Positions 8,049 to 17,034 of a DNA stretch of 64,000 nt are shown one piece after another (the first letter of the stretch is position 1; every line of letters starts with the position of its first letter). The DNA is from Mucilaginibacter phyllosphaerae (GTDB taxonomy: Bacteria; Bacteroidota; Bacteroidia; Sphingobacteriales; Sphingobacteriaceae), in the NCBI RefSeq assembly GCF_004378255.1, contig NZ_SNQG01000002.1, positions 186,001 to 250,000 on the forward strand, written 5' to 3'. A program made the translations under genes and the position numbers. Below the pieces are notes generated by a model. That model did not search any database, had not been told where the DNA came from, and worked only from the letters and a program-made list of their open reading frames with translations.

Positions 8049-9101
8049 ATGGCTAAACTGAATATCGACCGGCAGGAAAGTGAGTTTTTAAACAATACCA
8101 TAGCGCATTGGCAAAAAAGCAACCTGCTTGATGCTGCCCAGGCCGAAAAGCTCCGTAATTCTTATGAAGTAAAAGGTTTCGATTGGATGCGGTTGGCCAA
8201 GTATAGTATTTGGGTGGCTTTATTTTGCGGTGCCATAGCTATCGGGTCGTTAATTGTAGATAGTGCAGTTATTACCTGGCTCAAAAAGCTGTATGATACC
8301 CCTGATGTTATTATCAGTATCCTATCCGGCACAGCTGCTGCTGCCTTATTCTACTTAGGCCGCAGGCGTGAAAAATTATACCCTGAAAAGATTTTTAGTA
8401 ATGAAGCTACCCTGTTTTTAGGCGTTTTTTGCACCGCCAGTTGCATAGCTTACCTGGGTAAAACCTTTGATAATGGTTCGGGGCATTACTCTATATTGTT
8501 CCTGGTATCCGTATTGGTATATGGTATATTGGCATCGCGCATGCAATCAAGGCTCATCTGGCTTTTTGCGCTGGTATCGCTCGGCAGCTGGTTCGGCACC
8601 GAAACGGGTTACCAAACCAACTGGGCCTTTTACTTTTTGGGGATGAATTATCCGTTGCGTTTTGTGGTATTTGGGTTATTACTGGTAGGGGCCTGCCACC
8701 TGCTTAAAGGCAAAAAATGGTTCGCCTACTTTTGGGAGCTTACTTATGTTGTAGGGATGTTATACCTGTTTATGTCGCTTTGGTTATTGAGCATCTTTGG
8801 TAATTATGGCAGCCTGGATGTATGGTGGCAAATCAAGCAGATCAGCCTGTTTTACTGGGGAATTATTGCTGCCGTAGCTGCAGGTTTGTTTTTGCTTTAC
8901 GGCTTAAAATTTAAAGATACAATTGCCCGCGAGTTTGGCATTACCTTCCTTATCATTTTCCTGTACACCAAATACTTTGAGTATTTTTGGGATGGCACCA
9001 ACAAAACGCTGTTCTTTTCTATCCTGGCCCTATCCTTTTGGCTGGTAGGCCGCAAGGCAGAAAAGATCTGGAACATTCATGTAAAAACCTCTCAGGAATA
9101 G
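8049..9101 (+). CDS. polytopic membrane protein, DUF2157-like
   Basis: A 350-residue protein with a soluble N-terminus (about 1-50) containing the WQKSNLLDAAQAEKLRNSYE region typical of DUF2157 proteins. Nine or ten hydrophobic helices follow, from about residue 55 to 340. No catalytic motif is visible, and the function of the family is unknown. It converges on the ATP-grasp gene with a 10-nt gap, too short for a separate terminator. Confidence 0.6.
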   Translation: MAKLNIDRQESEFLNNTIAHWQKSNLLDAAQAEKLRNSYEVKGFDWMRLAKYSIWVALFCGAIAIGSLIVDSAVITWLKKLYDTPDVIISILSGTAAAALFYLGRRREKLYPEKIFSNEATLFLGVFCTASCIAYLGKTFDNGSGHYSILFLVSVLVYGILASRMQSRLIWLFALVSLGSWFGTETGYQTNWAFYFLGMNYPLRFVVFGLLLVGACHLLKGKKWFAYFWELTYVVGMLYLFMSLWLLSIFGNYGSLDVWWQIKQISLFYWGIIAAVAAGLFLLYGLKFKDTIAREFGITFLIIFLYTKYFEYFWDGTNKTLFFSILALSFWLVGRKAEKIWNIHVKTSQE

Positions 9102-9111
9102 TAAGCGCTGT

Positions 9112-9966
9112 TTAAATAATGCCGGTGCAGTATTTATCCCAATAACTTAGCATCAGCTTTTTTCCAAACCGGGTAAAGTTCATTCCCATAGATGGGGTTG
9201 GGGTAAACTCGCCAAATACACAACCGTTGCAGGTAGCATATACATCTATCCTCACAAACATATTATAGCTGCTGCCCAAGGTTTTTACCATCTTCACCAT
9301 CTCATCAAAACACCCGGGTTTTTTGATGTCTGTTGCAAGCGGATAGTTATGTTGTACCTTTTCCATGGGTTGCCAGTGCTCATCATAAAAAGTACCGAAA
9401 CCGGTTTTAGGGCTTAACCTTTTAATGGCGTATAAACAGGCTATTTCGCCTTTAAAACAATAAAATTTGTAGTCGGTAAGAATGTCAAATTCCCCGTCCT
9501 CATTTTTTAAAAACTCTTCCACTAAAAACTCCTGATGGGGGTTTGCCGCAACCTCTGATCTTAAAATTGCCTTAATTTCATCACAGGTATAAAGCGTTTT
9601 ATCAAACAGATTAATGCCGTTCTTCATCACAAAAACATTGTTTGAAGAATGCCCTACTGTTGGCCTGATAACATATTGAGGTGGCAGGTCTGCAAAGTTA
9701 ATATCATCTATATGAGATCCCTTCCAGTAAAGGTGAGGCACTTTGCAGCCATGCATTTTGGCAAATTCCCTGGCGTTATGCTTATTGCTTAATTTGCGTT
9801 GCCAGTATGGGTCGTCCATCCACTTATCCAGCGGGTCGTGCCGGCTCATCTTGGTATTTCTCACACGTTCGCCGTGGCGGTTTTGCCAGAAGGTTTCGTG
9901 GCGCCTTTTTATTCTTTGTGAAAATTGACCGCTGTTTCTGAAATAATGAATAATGCTGTTGATCAT
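9112..9966 (-). CDS. TupA-like ATP-grasp protein
   Basis: This 284-residue protein resembles the TupA-like ATP-grasp family, enzymes found in polysaccharide or teichuronopeptide clusters and thought to ligate carboxylates. Visible features are YVIRPTVGHSSNNVFV around 98-113, EFLVEEFL near 145-152, DYKFYCFKGE around 164-174, and a C-terminal FVRIDVYATCNGCVFGEFTPTPSMG block with metal-binding style acidic residues. No glycan genes surround it, so its substrate is unknown. Confidence 0.6.
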   Translation of the reverse strand: MINSIIHYFRNSGQFSQRIKRRHETFWQNRHGERVRNTKMSRHDPLDKWMDDPYWQRKLSNKHNAREFAKMHGCKVPHLYWKGSHIDDINFADLPPQYVIRPTVGHSSNNVFVMKNGINLFDKTLYTCDEIKAILRSEVAANPHQEFLVEEFLKNEDGEFDILTDYKFYCFKGEIACLYAIKRLSPKTGFGTFYDEHWQPMEKVQHNYPLATDIKKPGCFDEMVKMVKTLGSSYNMFVRIDVYATCNGCVFGEFTPTPSMGMNFTRFGKKLMLSYWDKYCTGII

Positions 9967-10076
9967 ACTTTACAAGATTATCATACCTGAAAATATGGTG
10001 CAAGTTATGGTGATCCTTGTAAAAATTAAACACCCGGCATTAAAGTGTATAACAAAACGGGAAAAGTGTGATGTAA

Positions 10077-10703
10077 TTACCTGTGCTTAAAATACACCAG
10101 GTAGATCTGCTTAAAAACATGATAAGCTGCAAAGGCAAAAAACAGGATGGAGATAGCAATATCGATAGCTTTGGTGCTTAACTCAAATTTGCGTTGCAGG
10201 TAGCTGGCAAACCTGGCATATAAATATAACGCAATGAACGCCCCCGCCGCCGAGCCGATACTGAATATCACCAACGCTAAACGGCCGTCCTCTATCCATT
10301 GATGCGTAATGAGGTAAGTGCCCGTAACCATCCAGAAGGGGATCTGCATCGGGTTTAAAAAGCCCAGCAAAATTCCGTATTTGATACTGGCATGGTTGCT
10401 ATAAGTGGTTTTTGGCGGCTTATTGCGGTTTAACCAAGTAATGGTACCCAGGGTGCCAAAAAGCACCACCATTACCCAGTCGATAATGGTATCCAGCTTA
10501 ACCTCTTCAGATAGCCATTTGGCGCCCTGCATCACTACATAGGTAAAAAAAAACTCTATACAGCTAAAGGCTATAATAAACTGCAGCGCCTGTTTCATGC
10601 CACGGTTTATGGTGATCTGTACCAAAGTAAGGTTGATATTACCGGGAGGTATATAGCCGATGAAATTGGCAATTATCCCGATAAAAAAGGTTAGAAATAT
10701 CAT
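10077..10703 (-). CDS. LysE/RhtB-family amino-acid exporter
   Basis: A six-helix membrane protein of about 208 residues that probably exports amino acids or related metabolites. The LysE-family signature is the N-terminal GYIPPGNINLTLVQITINRG. A TTG nine bases upstream could extend it by three codons. The ATG at 10703 is preferred because that TTG overlaps a perfect TACCTTTG -7 element. No regulator or biosynthetic partner adjoins it. Confidence 0.75.
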   Translation of the reverse strand: MIFLTFFIGIIANFIGYIPPGNINLTLVQITINRGMKQALQFIIAFSCIEFFFTYVVMQGAKWLSEEVKLDTIIDWVMVVLFGTLGTITWLNRNKPPKTTYSNHASIKYGILLGFLNPMQIPFWMVTGTYLITHQWIEDGRLALVIFSIGSAAGAFIALYLYARFASYLQRKFELSTKAIDIAISILFFAFAAYHVFKQIYLVYFKHR

Positions 10704-10709
10704 TAGCGG

Positions 10710-10717
10710 CAAAGGTA
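10710..10717 (-). promoter_or_regulatory. -7 element (TACCTTTG) of the LysE-family gene
   Basis: On the minus strand TACCTTTG ends six bases before the ATG at 10703, so the transcript should have almost no leader. It decides the start codon, since the upstream TTG lies within this element. Confidence 0.5.
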
Positions 10718-10842
10718 ATGTTTAAACAGGAAAAAATATCATGTGCAGGGTATGCGCTGTATTGCGTAGCTGCCAGTATCCACTTATCTAAAAAATGCTG
10801 CTATATTTTGCATATTTGCAGCATTGTACCTGCTAAAAAGAA

Positions 10843-11766
10843 ATGTCTGATAAAATAGTTTCGTTATTACCCGCCGCTACCGAAATAGTTTGCGCCCTGG
10901 GGCTGCAAGCCAGCCTGGTTGGCCGCTCGCATGAGTGCGATTACCCCGAAGCGGTAAAAAGCCTGCCCGTATGTTCTGAAGCCAACTTTCCGGATGGCTT
11001 GAGCAGCGCCGATATTGATGTAAAGGTAAAAGAGATCCTGGCGGATGCTTTGTCGGTTTATACAGTAAAACGCGAGGTGATCAAAGATTTATCGCCTGAT
11101 GTGGTGATCACCCAGGCACAATGCGAGGTTTGTGCGGTATCGCTGCCGGAGGTGGAGCAGGCGCTGGAATGTTATCTGGATAAACAGGCAAAGATCATTT
11201 CGCTGCAGCCCAACAGCCTGGATGAGATCTTTAACGATATTAAATTAGTAGCCAGTACCCTGAAGGTAACCGATGCCGGCGAGCGCTTGCTGGAAGACCT
11301 GACAGAGCGGGTAGACATCATTCGCCATAAGCTAAAGTTTATGGAAAACAAGCCAACCGTAGCCTGTATAGAATGGCTGGAGCCGCTGATGATATCCGGC
11401 AACTGGGTGCCCGAGCTGGTGCAGATTGCCGGTGGTACGCCTGTATTGGCCCAGGCGGGCAAATATTCGCTCTATGTAAGCTGGGATGACATTCGCGCAA
11501 GCGACCCGGACATCATTTTGCTGATGCCTTGCGGATTTGCTATAGAGCGCACCATGCGCGAGATAAGCCTGCTGTTAGGCCGGCCAGGCTTTACCGATCT
11601 GAAAGCGGTAAAGAATAACCGCGTTTATATTGCCGATGGTAACCAGTACTTTAACCGCCCCGGCCCAAGGGTAGTAGATTCTGTGGAGATACTTGCCGAG
11701 ATCATCCATCCCAAGCAGTTTATATTTGGTAACGAAGGCAACGGCTGGGTGAAATTTGCACTTTAA
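10843..11766 (+). CDS. cobalamin/iron-type ABC substrate-binding protein (BtuF-like)
   Basis: The 307-residue sequence has the class III periplasmic-binding-protein fold of BtuF: SLLPAATEIVCALGL at the N-terminus, VGRSHECDYP, a central PDVVITQAQCEVCAVS block and a C-terminal GNQYFNRPGPRVVDSVEIL. These proteins bind corrinoids or chelated metals. No export signal is visible, and no permease or ATPase is nearby. It may therefore be cytoplasmic, like many stand-alone members annotated as cobalamin-binding proteins. Confidence 0.75.
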   Translation: MSDKIVSLLPAATEIVCALGLQASLVGRSHECDYPEAVKSLPVCSEANFPDGLSSADIDVKVKEILADALSVYTVKREVIKDLSPDVVITQAQCEVCAVSLPEVEQALECYLDKQAKIISLQPNSLDEIFNDIKLVASTLKVTDAGERLLEDLTERVDIIRHKLKFMENKPTVACIEWLEPLMISGNWVPELVQIAGGTPVLAQAGKYSLYVSWDDIRASDPDIILLMPCGFAIERTMREISLLLGRPGFTDLKAVKNNRVYIADGNQYFNRPGPRVVDSVEILAEIIHPKQFIFGNEGNGWVKFAL

Positions 11767-12122
11767 AAAATATTTTAAAAAGATTTCCCGCATCTTAAAT
11801 TGTTTATATTTACGGTTGAGTAGTCTTCAACAGGCTCAGACCGGCAAGTTGTTAACGTGTCCAGACTGACAAGATGGAGCGCGTACAGAATGACATGGTA
11901 TTTTAGCATGTCATGGTGAGCCTGTCGAACCATTAACTGCTTTGCTAAGTCTTCGATAAACTCAGACTGACATGGCGAAGATGTCATGGTGAGCCTGTCG
12001 AACCATTAGCCAAGCGTATAGGTCTTCGACAAGCTCAGACTGACAAAAGTCGATAGACTCAGACTGACAAAATTGACAAGCTGACTAAAAAATTGAATAT
12101 TAACTAACCCAAAATATAACCC
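11767..12122. other. 356-bp gene-free gap filled with repeats
   Basis: The first 55 bases are AT-rich. The rest, to about 12085, is a run of TGAGCCTGTCGAA-type repeat units described separately. The last 37 bases before the hexosaminidase ATG are AT-rich, and no exact TAnnTTTG box was found. No ORF, tRNA or terminator with a T-tract is seen. Confidence 0.7.
11822..12085. repeat. cluster of TGAGCYTGTCGAA repeats
   Basis: Alternating units AGTCTTCGACAAGCTCAGAC and CATGGTGAGCCTGTCGAACC occur at least six times with variable decay. The two unit types are inverted relatives sharing TGAGCnTGTCGAA. Best copies are near 11908-11933, 11946-11972, 11983-12008 and 12021-12045. A single two-arm element of the same family is at 57774-57837 and a half element at 44528-44550. 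Confidence 0.8.
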
Positions 12123-14678
12123 ATGCGCCGCTTTTTTACGCTGATATTTTTTATTGTAATAACCTTTAAAACTGTAATAGTTACGGCTGGTGCGCCGGCT
12201 TTTAATGTAAAAGATTTGCACCTGAGCTGGGAGGTGGTTGATAATAATTATCAGAATAAACCACGGGCTTTAACGGCGTTAATTATAACCAATAAAGGCA
12301 ACCAAACTTTGCCTGCAAGCGGCTGGAAGATCTATTTCAATTCATCGCGCGATTACACATCTGATGCGGTTAGCGGCAATGCTAAAATTGCACAAATAAA
12401 TGGCGACTTATACTGCATTACGCCTAACGATAAATTTGCAGCCATAAAACCCGGAGAGCATACACGCATAGAATATGTATGTGATGCCCCCGTGGTGAAT
12501 TTTACAGATGCCATTGAAGGGCCTTATTTTGTTTGGGATGCTGTGCCGGATAAAGGTTACCTGCCCGGCGATTTTACGATAAAGCCATATAGCCCAACTT
12601 ACCAGGGATTGATAACGCCCGAGATCTTGTATAACCAGAACAAGGTTATTCAGGATATCCCGGCATCGCAGCTGCAAAAAATTATCCCTACGCCGGTTAG
12701 CTACATCGAAAACTCGGGTAATTTTATCATAACCAACACCGTAAATATTGTAAGCGACCCACTTTTTGCTAAAGAGAAAGCTTACTTTATTGCCGGATTA
12801 GAAAAGCTTTTGGGCAGTAAATTAAAGAATATATCAGCAGGCAAAAGAATAACTTTTAAAAAGGATACCGGCCTGGGTGCCGAGGCTTATACACTCACGG
12901 TTACACCAACAAGTATCAATGTAGGCGCATCAACCACGGCAGGTTTGTTTTACGGCATCCAATCCCTGCAAACGGCAATAGCCCCTTCGCCGGGGATGAA
13001 AGCGCAAGCCAATATCCCGGTGCCTTGTATGGAAGTTAAGGATGAACCACGTTTCTCTTACCGTGCCGTAATGCTGGATGTTGCACGTAACTTTCAAAGC
13101 AAGCAACAGGTAGTTAAGCTTTTAAACCTGATGGGGGTTTACAAACTCAATACCCTGCACCTTCACTTAACTGATGACGAGGGGTGGCGGATAGAGATCC
13201 CGTCGTTACCGGAATTGACCGCCGTAGGCTCCAAACGCGGCCATACGCTGGATAGTAAAGCATTGCTGCCTGCTTCTCATGGCTCTGGTCCGGATATTAG
13301 CAATATAGCTGGTACGGGCTTTTATACAAAGGCAGATTATATAGAAATTTTAAAATATGCCACCGAACGCCATATTACCGTGATACCCGAGATAGAAACA
13401 CCCGGCCATGCCCGTGCATCTATTAAAGCGATGACTGCACGCTACAACCGTTTAATGGCTGCCGGTGATAAAGCCGGTGCAGAACGTAACCTGCTGGTAG
13501 ATCTGAACGATAAGTCTGCCTATCACTCTGTACAATATTGGAATGATAATGTAATAGATGTATCCCTGCCATCAACCTACAACTACATTGAAACCGTAGT
13601 GGGAGACCTGGTAAATATTTACAAGGAAGCTGGTGCGCCGCTGCCGCTTATCCACTTTGGGGGCGACGAGGTGCCTGCGCACGTTTGGGAAAAATCGCCA
13701 GCTTACCTGGCATTAAAGGCAAGCAATCCCGAAATACAAAATACCGGAGACCTTTGGTATTACTTTTACGGCAGGGTAAATAGTATCTTAAAGAAACGCA
13801 ATATCCGGATGGCCGGCTGGGAAGAAATGGCCCTGCGTAAAACCCTGGTTGACGGGCAAAGCACCTATGTGCCCAACCCGCAGTTTGCAGGCGAAAATAT
13901 GCAGGTTGATGTTTGGAACAACGTACTGGGGGATGGGCAGGAAGATCTGGCTTACAAACTGGCTAACGGCGGTTATAAAACCGTGCTTACCTGTGTAACC
14001 AACCTGTACTTTGATATGGCCAACTATAAATCTTTTGATGAGCCGGGTTATTATTGGGGGGCTTTTTTGGGGATAGATAAATTTTTCTCGTTCATTCCGT
14101 ATGATTACTTTAAAAATGCAGATGTGGATAAGAATGGCCGCCCGATAAACCGCAATATCTTTATAGGTAAACAGCGCCTTACCGACTACGGTAAAACCAA
14201 CATTATTGGCTTACAGGGTGCGTTATGGGGCGAAACTGTAAAAACCCCGGAGCGGATGGATTACATGATATTCCCTAAGCTGATAGGTTTGGGCGAACGC
14301 GCCTGGGCCAAAGACCCGGCATGGGCCACCGAGCGCGATACCGCCAAAGCCCGCGAATTATACAACGCCGACTGGAGCAAATTTCTGAACATTTTAGGTA
14401 AACGCGAATTGCCGCGCCTGGCTTATTACAATGGCGGCTACAACTTCCGCATCCCTAAGCCGGGTGTGATACTGGAAGATGGTAAATATAAAAGCAACAT
14501 CCAGTTCCCTGGGATGGTTATCCGCTACACCACCAACGGTAAAGAGCCGGATGCCAACAGCACGATTTACGAAAAACCCATCCCTGCAAACGGTATGATC
14601 AAGTTCCGTGCGTTTGATGTTAAAGGCCGTGGCGGTAACGTAGCCGAAGTGCAAAATAAGCAGGAACCGGCGATGTAG
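12123..14678 (+). CDS. beta-N-acetylhexosaminidase, glycoside hydrolase family 20
   Basis: This exported enzyme releases terminal N-acetylglucosamine from chitobiose, murein fragments or glycans. It has a signal peptide (about 1-24). A chitobiase-type carbohydrate-binding N-terminal domain (about 27-160) is followed by a GH20b domain (185-305). The catalytic barrel (310-775) has HFGGDEVP with the Asp515-Glu516 pair, and a C-terminal chitobiase domain (about 790-851) closes the protein. The four-domain architecture and 851 residues match Serratia-type chitobiases. No SusC/SusD pair is adjacent, and a nested palindrome follows the stop. Confidence 0.92.
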   Translation: MRRFFTLIFFIVITFKTVIVTAGAPAFNVKDLHLSWEVVDNNYQNKPRALTALIITNKGNQTLPASGWKIYFNSSRDYTSDAVSGNAKIAQINGDLYCITPNDKFAAIKPGEHTRIEYVCDAPVVNFTDAIEGPYFVWDAVPDKGYLPGDFTIKPYSPTYQGLITPEILYNQNKVIQDIPASQLQKIIPTPVSYIENSGNFIITNTVNIVSDPLFAKEKAYFIAGLEKLLGSKLKNISAGKRITFKKDTGLGAEAYTLTVTPTSINVGASTTAGLFYGIQSLQTAIAPSPGMKAQANIPVPCMEVKDEPRFSYRAVMLDVARNFQSKQQVVKLLNLMGVYKLNTLHLHLTDDEGWRIEIPSLPELTAVGSKRGHTLDSKALLPASHGSGPDISNIAGTGFYTKADYIEILKYATERHITVIPEIETPGHARASIKAMTARYNRLMAAGDKAGAERNLLVDLNDKSAYHSVQYWNDNVIDVSLPSTYNYIETVVGDLVNIYKEAGAPLPLIHFGGDEVPAHVWEKSPAYLALKASNPEIQNTGDLWYYFYGRVNSILKKRNIRMAGWEEMALRKTLVDGQSTYVPNPQFAGENMQVDVWNNVLGDGQEDLAYKLANGGYKTVLTCVTNLYFDMANYKSFDEPGYYWGAFLGIDKFFSFIPYDYFKNADVDKNGRPINRNIFIGKQRLTDYGKTNIIGLQGALWGETVKTPERMDYMIFPKLIGLGERAWAKDPAWATERDTAKARELYNADWSKFLNILGKRELPRLAYYNGGYNFRIPKPGVILEDGKYKSNIQFPGMVIRYTTNGKEPDANSTIYEKPIPANGMIKFRAFDVKGRGGNVAEVQNKQEPAM

Positions 14679-14691
14679 GTTAGTCCATAGT

Positions 14692-14868
14692 AAATGGTTG
14701 ATAGACCATAGCAAAAGCCGTCATTGGTACCCAACACTTGCGCAAGCTTACAGCTTGTGCCTAAAATGCGGTGAGCTTTCAGCTGACACAAGCTGAAAGC
14801 TTGCCTGTTGTTACACACAAGTTACGCTACGCTAAACTTGCGCGAGCGCTATGAACCATCAACTATTT
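14692..14868. repeat. nested palindromic element between convergent genes
   Basis: The outer 21-nt arms 14692-14712 and 14848-14868 are imperfect inverted repeats (AAATGGTTGATAGACC type). Inside lies a perfect 11-bp hairpin, AGCTTTCAGCT (14774-14784) with AGCTGAAAGCT (14791-14801) around a 6-nt loop, flanked by further CAAGCTTACAGCTTGTG and ACTTGCGC motifs. It lies between convergent stops, where it could also act as a terminator, though a U-tract is missing. Confidence 0.7.
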
Positions 14869-14883
14869 CGCTATAAACCCACC

Positions 14884-16962
14884 CTACATATTCAAATTTA
14901 TCCCAAAAAAGTAATTCCTTAGCGGGGCGGGGTTGTAATAACGGTTGCCAACGGCGTTCAGATCATTACCCAGGCTGTATTTTTGATTTAACAAATTATC
15001 TGCACCAGCATAAAGTTCTAATCGGGTTTTATGGCTGATATTATGCTGCCAGGACGCTTTGGCCTGTAGTAAATGATACTTAGGCGCATAAACGGTATTG
15101 GCATCGTTCAGCGGGATATTGGCGGTGTAGTTATGCTGTATAAATAAAGCAAAAGTTTGCGGCAACAGCATTTGCAAGGACGATACTACCACCTCGCGCG
15201 GGACCCCGGTTAAGCGGTTGCCCGAGTAATTTGCCCCGGCCACATTATAGTCCCTGAATTTAAAACGGCTAACCGTGAGCGCGGTATTAAATTGCAGGCC
15301 ACGGATGATACCATTATTCTTTCTTTTAACAAGCCAATCGGTAAAAGCAAGTTCAAAACCGGGCTGGTTGGTGCCGCCTGAATTGATGTAGTATTCGGTT
15401 TCATCGGGGTTTAAGCGGCGAACAATTGATTTATTTAACCGGTAATAAAATACAGAGGCATCCAACAGCATGCTTTCATCTGAATTGCGCAGGCGGAAAC
15501 CTGTTTCGTAGTTCCAACCCAATTGCGCCTGCAGGCCGGTATTGATGATGTTATTGGTAGGCCTAACCTCTGCCGTGGTAGGCGGCGAATATCCCCGGCT
15601 AACCGATGCCCGCCAGATAAAATCATTAGTAACCTGGTAGGAGAGGGCCAGCCTTGGCATTACCACGGCATCAAAATTACGGTTGGTAAAGCCGGTTTCA
15701 TTCAGTGGCGCCAGATTACGGAATTTGTAGCCGTAGTAATTTAAGCTTGCAGCGGCCTCTACGTGCAGCCGTTTAAAAATATCAGCCGCGTAGCGAACAA
15801 AAAAGAAATGCTGCCCGGTGTTGATCTTATCTATCTTTTGCACGTTGCCCTTTTCGCCTGCATTATTATCATAATTGCTTATCTGCGAATTGGTTTGCTG
15901 CCACTCTATGCCCAGGTTTAGTTTCCAGTCGAGGTTTTCCTTCCGGATAGCTGCCAGTTCAAAGTAAGTGCGCAGGCCGTAAGTGTTTTCATTGCGCTGT
16001 TCATAGTTGGTAATGAATGGGTTGGCAAAATCTACATGATTGCCAAAAACGGCCAATACATTACGGATGCGGTTGGTTAGCCGGGCATCGTTTACCAATC
16101 CACCCAAAAGCATTTTGGTATTAATGCGGATCTTCTGCTGGATGGCGCCCGGAAGGGTAGCCGTTGGCAGCCGTGCAGAGCGTGGATTAGCCATCATTTG
16201 CGCCAGGTTTAAGCCGCCGGGTGTTTGGTAGTCCAGGTCGGAGTATAAGATGCTTGCACGTAATTCGCTTTGCGGGGCATAGCGATAAGCATCGCCGGCC
16301 TGTATATAGGTGCGGTGCATGCGGCTGTTTTGGCGGTAACCATTGTAAGTTTGGTAAGATTGATTGAAGTTGAAGCGGTTTTTAGCACTGGTATTTTGTA
16401 ACGAAACCTTCTCATGAAACAAACCATACGAGCCGCCGTTGATCCCTGCCGATAGGTAATTGCTATCCATACGGTTCACGGGGTTCAGTAAAACCACACC
16501 GCCAGAATTCGCCCCAAAAAGGCTTCCATCCGGCCCTTTTAGCACCTCAATGTGCCTGATATTACTAATATCTATCGCATTAAGATAAGTATTGCCCCCT
16601 GCATCGGTTAAAGGGATCTCATCAAAATAAACTTTAACGTCCCGCACCCCAAATGGTGAGCGCAGCAAACTACCCCGGATAGACAGGCGGTAACTTCCCG
16701 GCGAACGTTCTTCAGCGCGTACGCCCGGTACCGTATTCAGGGCGGTAACAAATGAATTATCGGGCTGTAACCGTAACTGCGCCCCACCCAAAACGCTTAC
16801 AGAGGCGGGCACACTTAAAACCGGCTGTTCTGACAAATAGCCCTTTACCATAACGGGGGGTAATTGCCGTACGGTATCGGGTTTACCGTCAGGCTTTGTC
16901 TGCGCAAAAGCAGTATTAAAAAATAGGAGGAATAAAAATAAACTTGAGTAGTTTTTTATCAT
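14884..16962 (-). CDS. TonB-dependent outer-membrane receptor, PqqU/YncD-like
   Basis: A 692-residue receptor that imports a scarce ligand across the outer membrane using TonB energy. The ATG at 16962 gives a clean signal peptide (MIKNYSSLFLFLLFFNTAFA); a TTG at 16983 would add seven poor residues. The plug domain (about 30-155) has SIRGSLLRSPFGVRDVKVYFD and IEVLKGPDGSLFGANSGG, closely resembling the E. coli PQQ receptor YncD/PqqU. The barrel runs to a terminal aromatic strand (YFFGINLNM). It lies directly downstream of a PQQ-type sugar dehydrogenase on the same strand, so PQQ is a reasonable ligand guess. Confidence 0.85.
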   Translation of the reverse strand: MIKNYSSLFLFLLFFNTAFAQTKPDGKPDTVRQLPPVMVKGYLSEQPVLSVPASVSVLGGAQLRLQPDNSFVTALNTVPGVRAEERSPGSYRLSIRGSLLRSPFGVRDVKVYFDEIPLTDAGGNTYLNAIDISNIRHIEVLKGPDGSLFGANSGGVVLLNPVNRMDSNYLSAGINGGSYGLFHEKVSLQNTSAKNRFNFNQSYQTYNGYRQNSRMHRTYIQAGDAYRYAPQSELRASILYSDLDYQTPGGLNLAQMMANPRSARLPTATLPGAIQQKIRINTKMLLGGLVNDARLTNRIRNVLAVFGNHVDFANPFITNYEQRNENTYGLRTYFELAAIRKENLDWKLNLGIEWQQTNSQISNYDNNAGEKGNVQKIDKINTGQHFFFVRYAADIFKRLHVEAAASLNYYGYKFRNLAPLNETGFTNRNFDAVVMPRLALSYQVTNDFIWRASVSRGYSPPTTAEVRPTNNIINTGLQAQLGWNYETGFRLRNSDESMLLDASVFYYRLNKSIVRRLNPDETEYYINSGGTNQPGFELAFTDWLVKRKNNGIIRGLQFNTALTVSRFKFRDYNVAGANYSGNRLTGVPREVVVSSLQMLLPQTFALFIQHNYTANIPLNDANTVYAPKYHLLQAKASWQHNISHKTRLELYAGADNLLNQKYSLGNDLNAVGNRYYNPAPLRNYFFGINLNM

Positions 16963-16981
16963 AAAAGCATTCAAACTAAAC

Positions 16982-17016
16982 AAAAATAGCCCTTTACATG
17001 ATGTTGGGCTATTTTT
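16982..17016. terminator. hairpin between the sugar dehydrogenase and TonB receptor genes
   Basis: AAAAATAGCCC (16982-16992) and GGGCTATTTTT (17006-17016) form an 11-bp stem with a 13-nt loop and T/A-rich flanks on both strands. It lies just upstream of the receptor ATG. It could terminate the dehydrogenase transcript or attenuate readthrough into the receptor. Confidence 0.6.
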
Positions 17017-17034
17017 TGTTTTAATATTTGAAAG

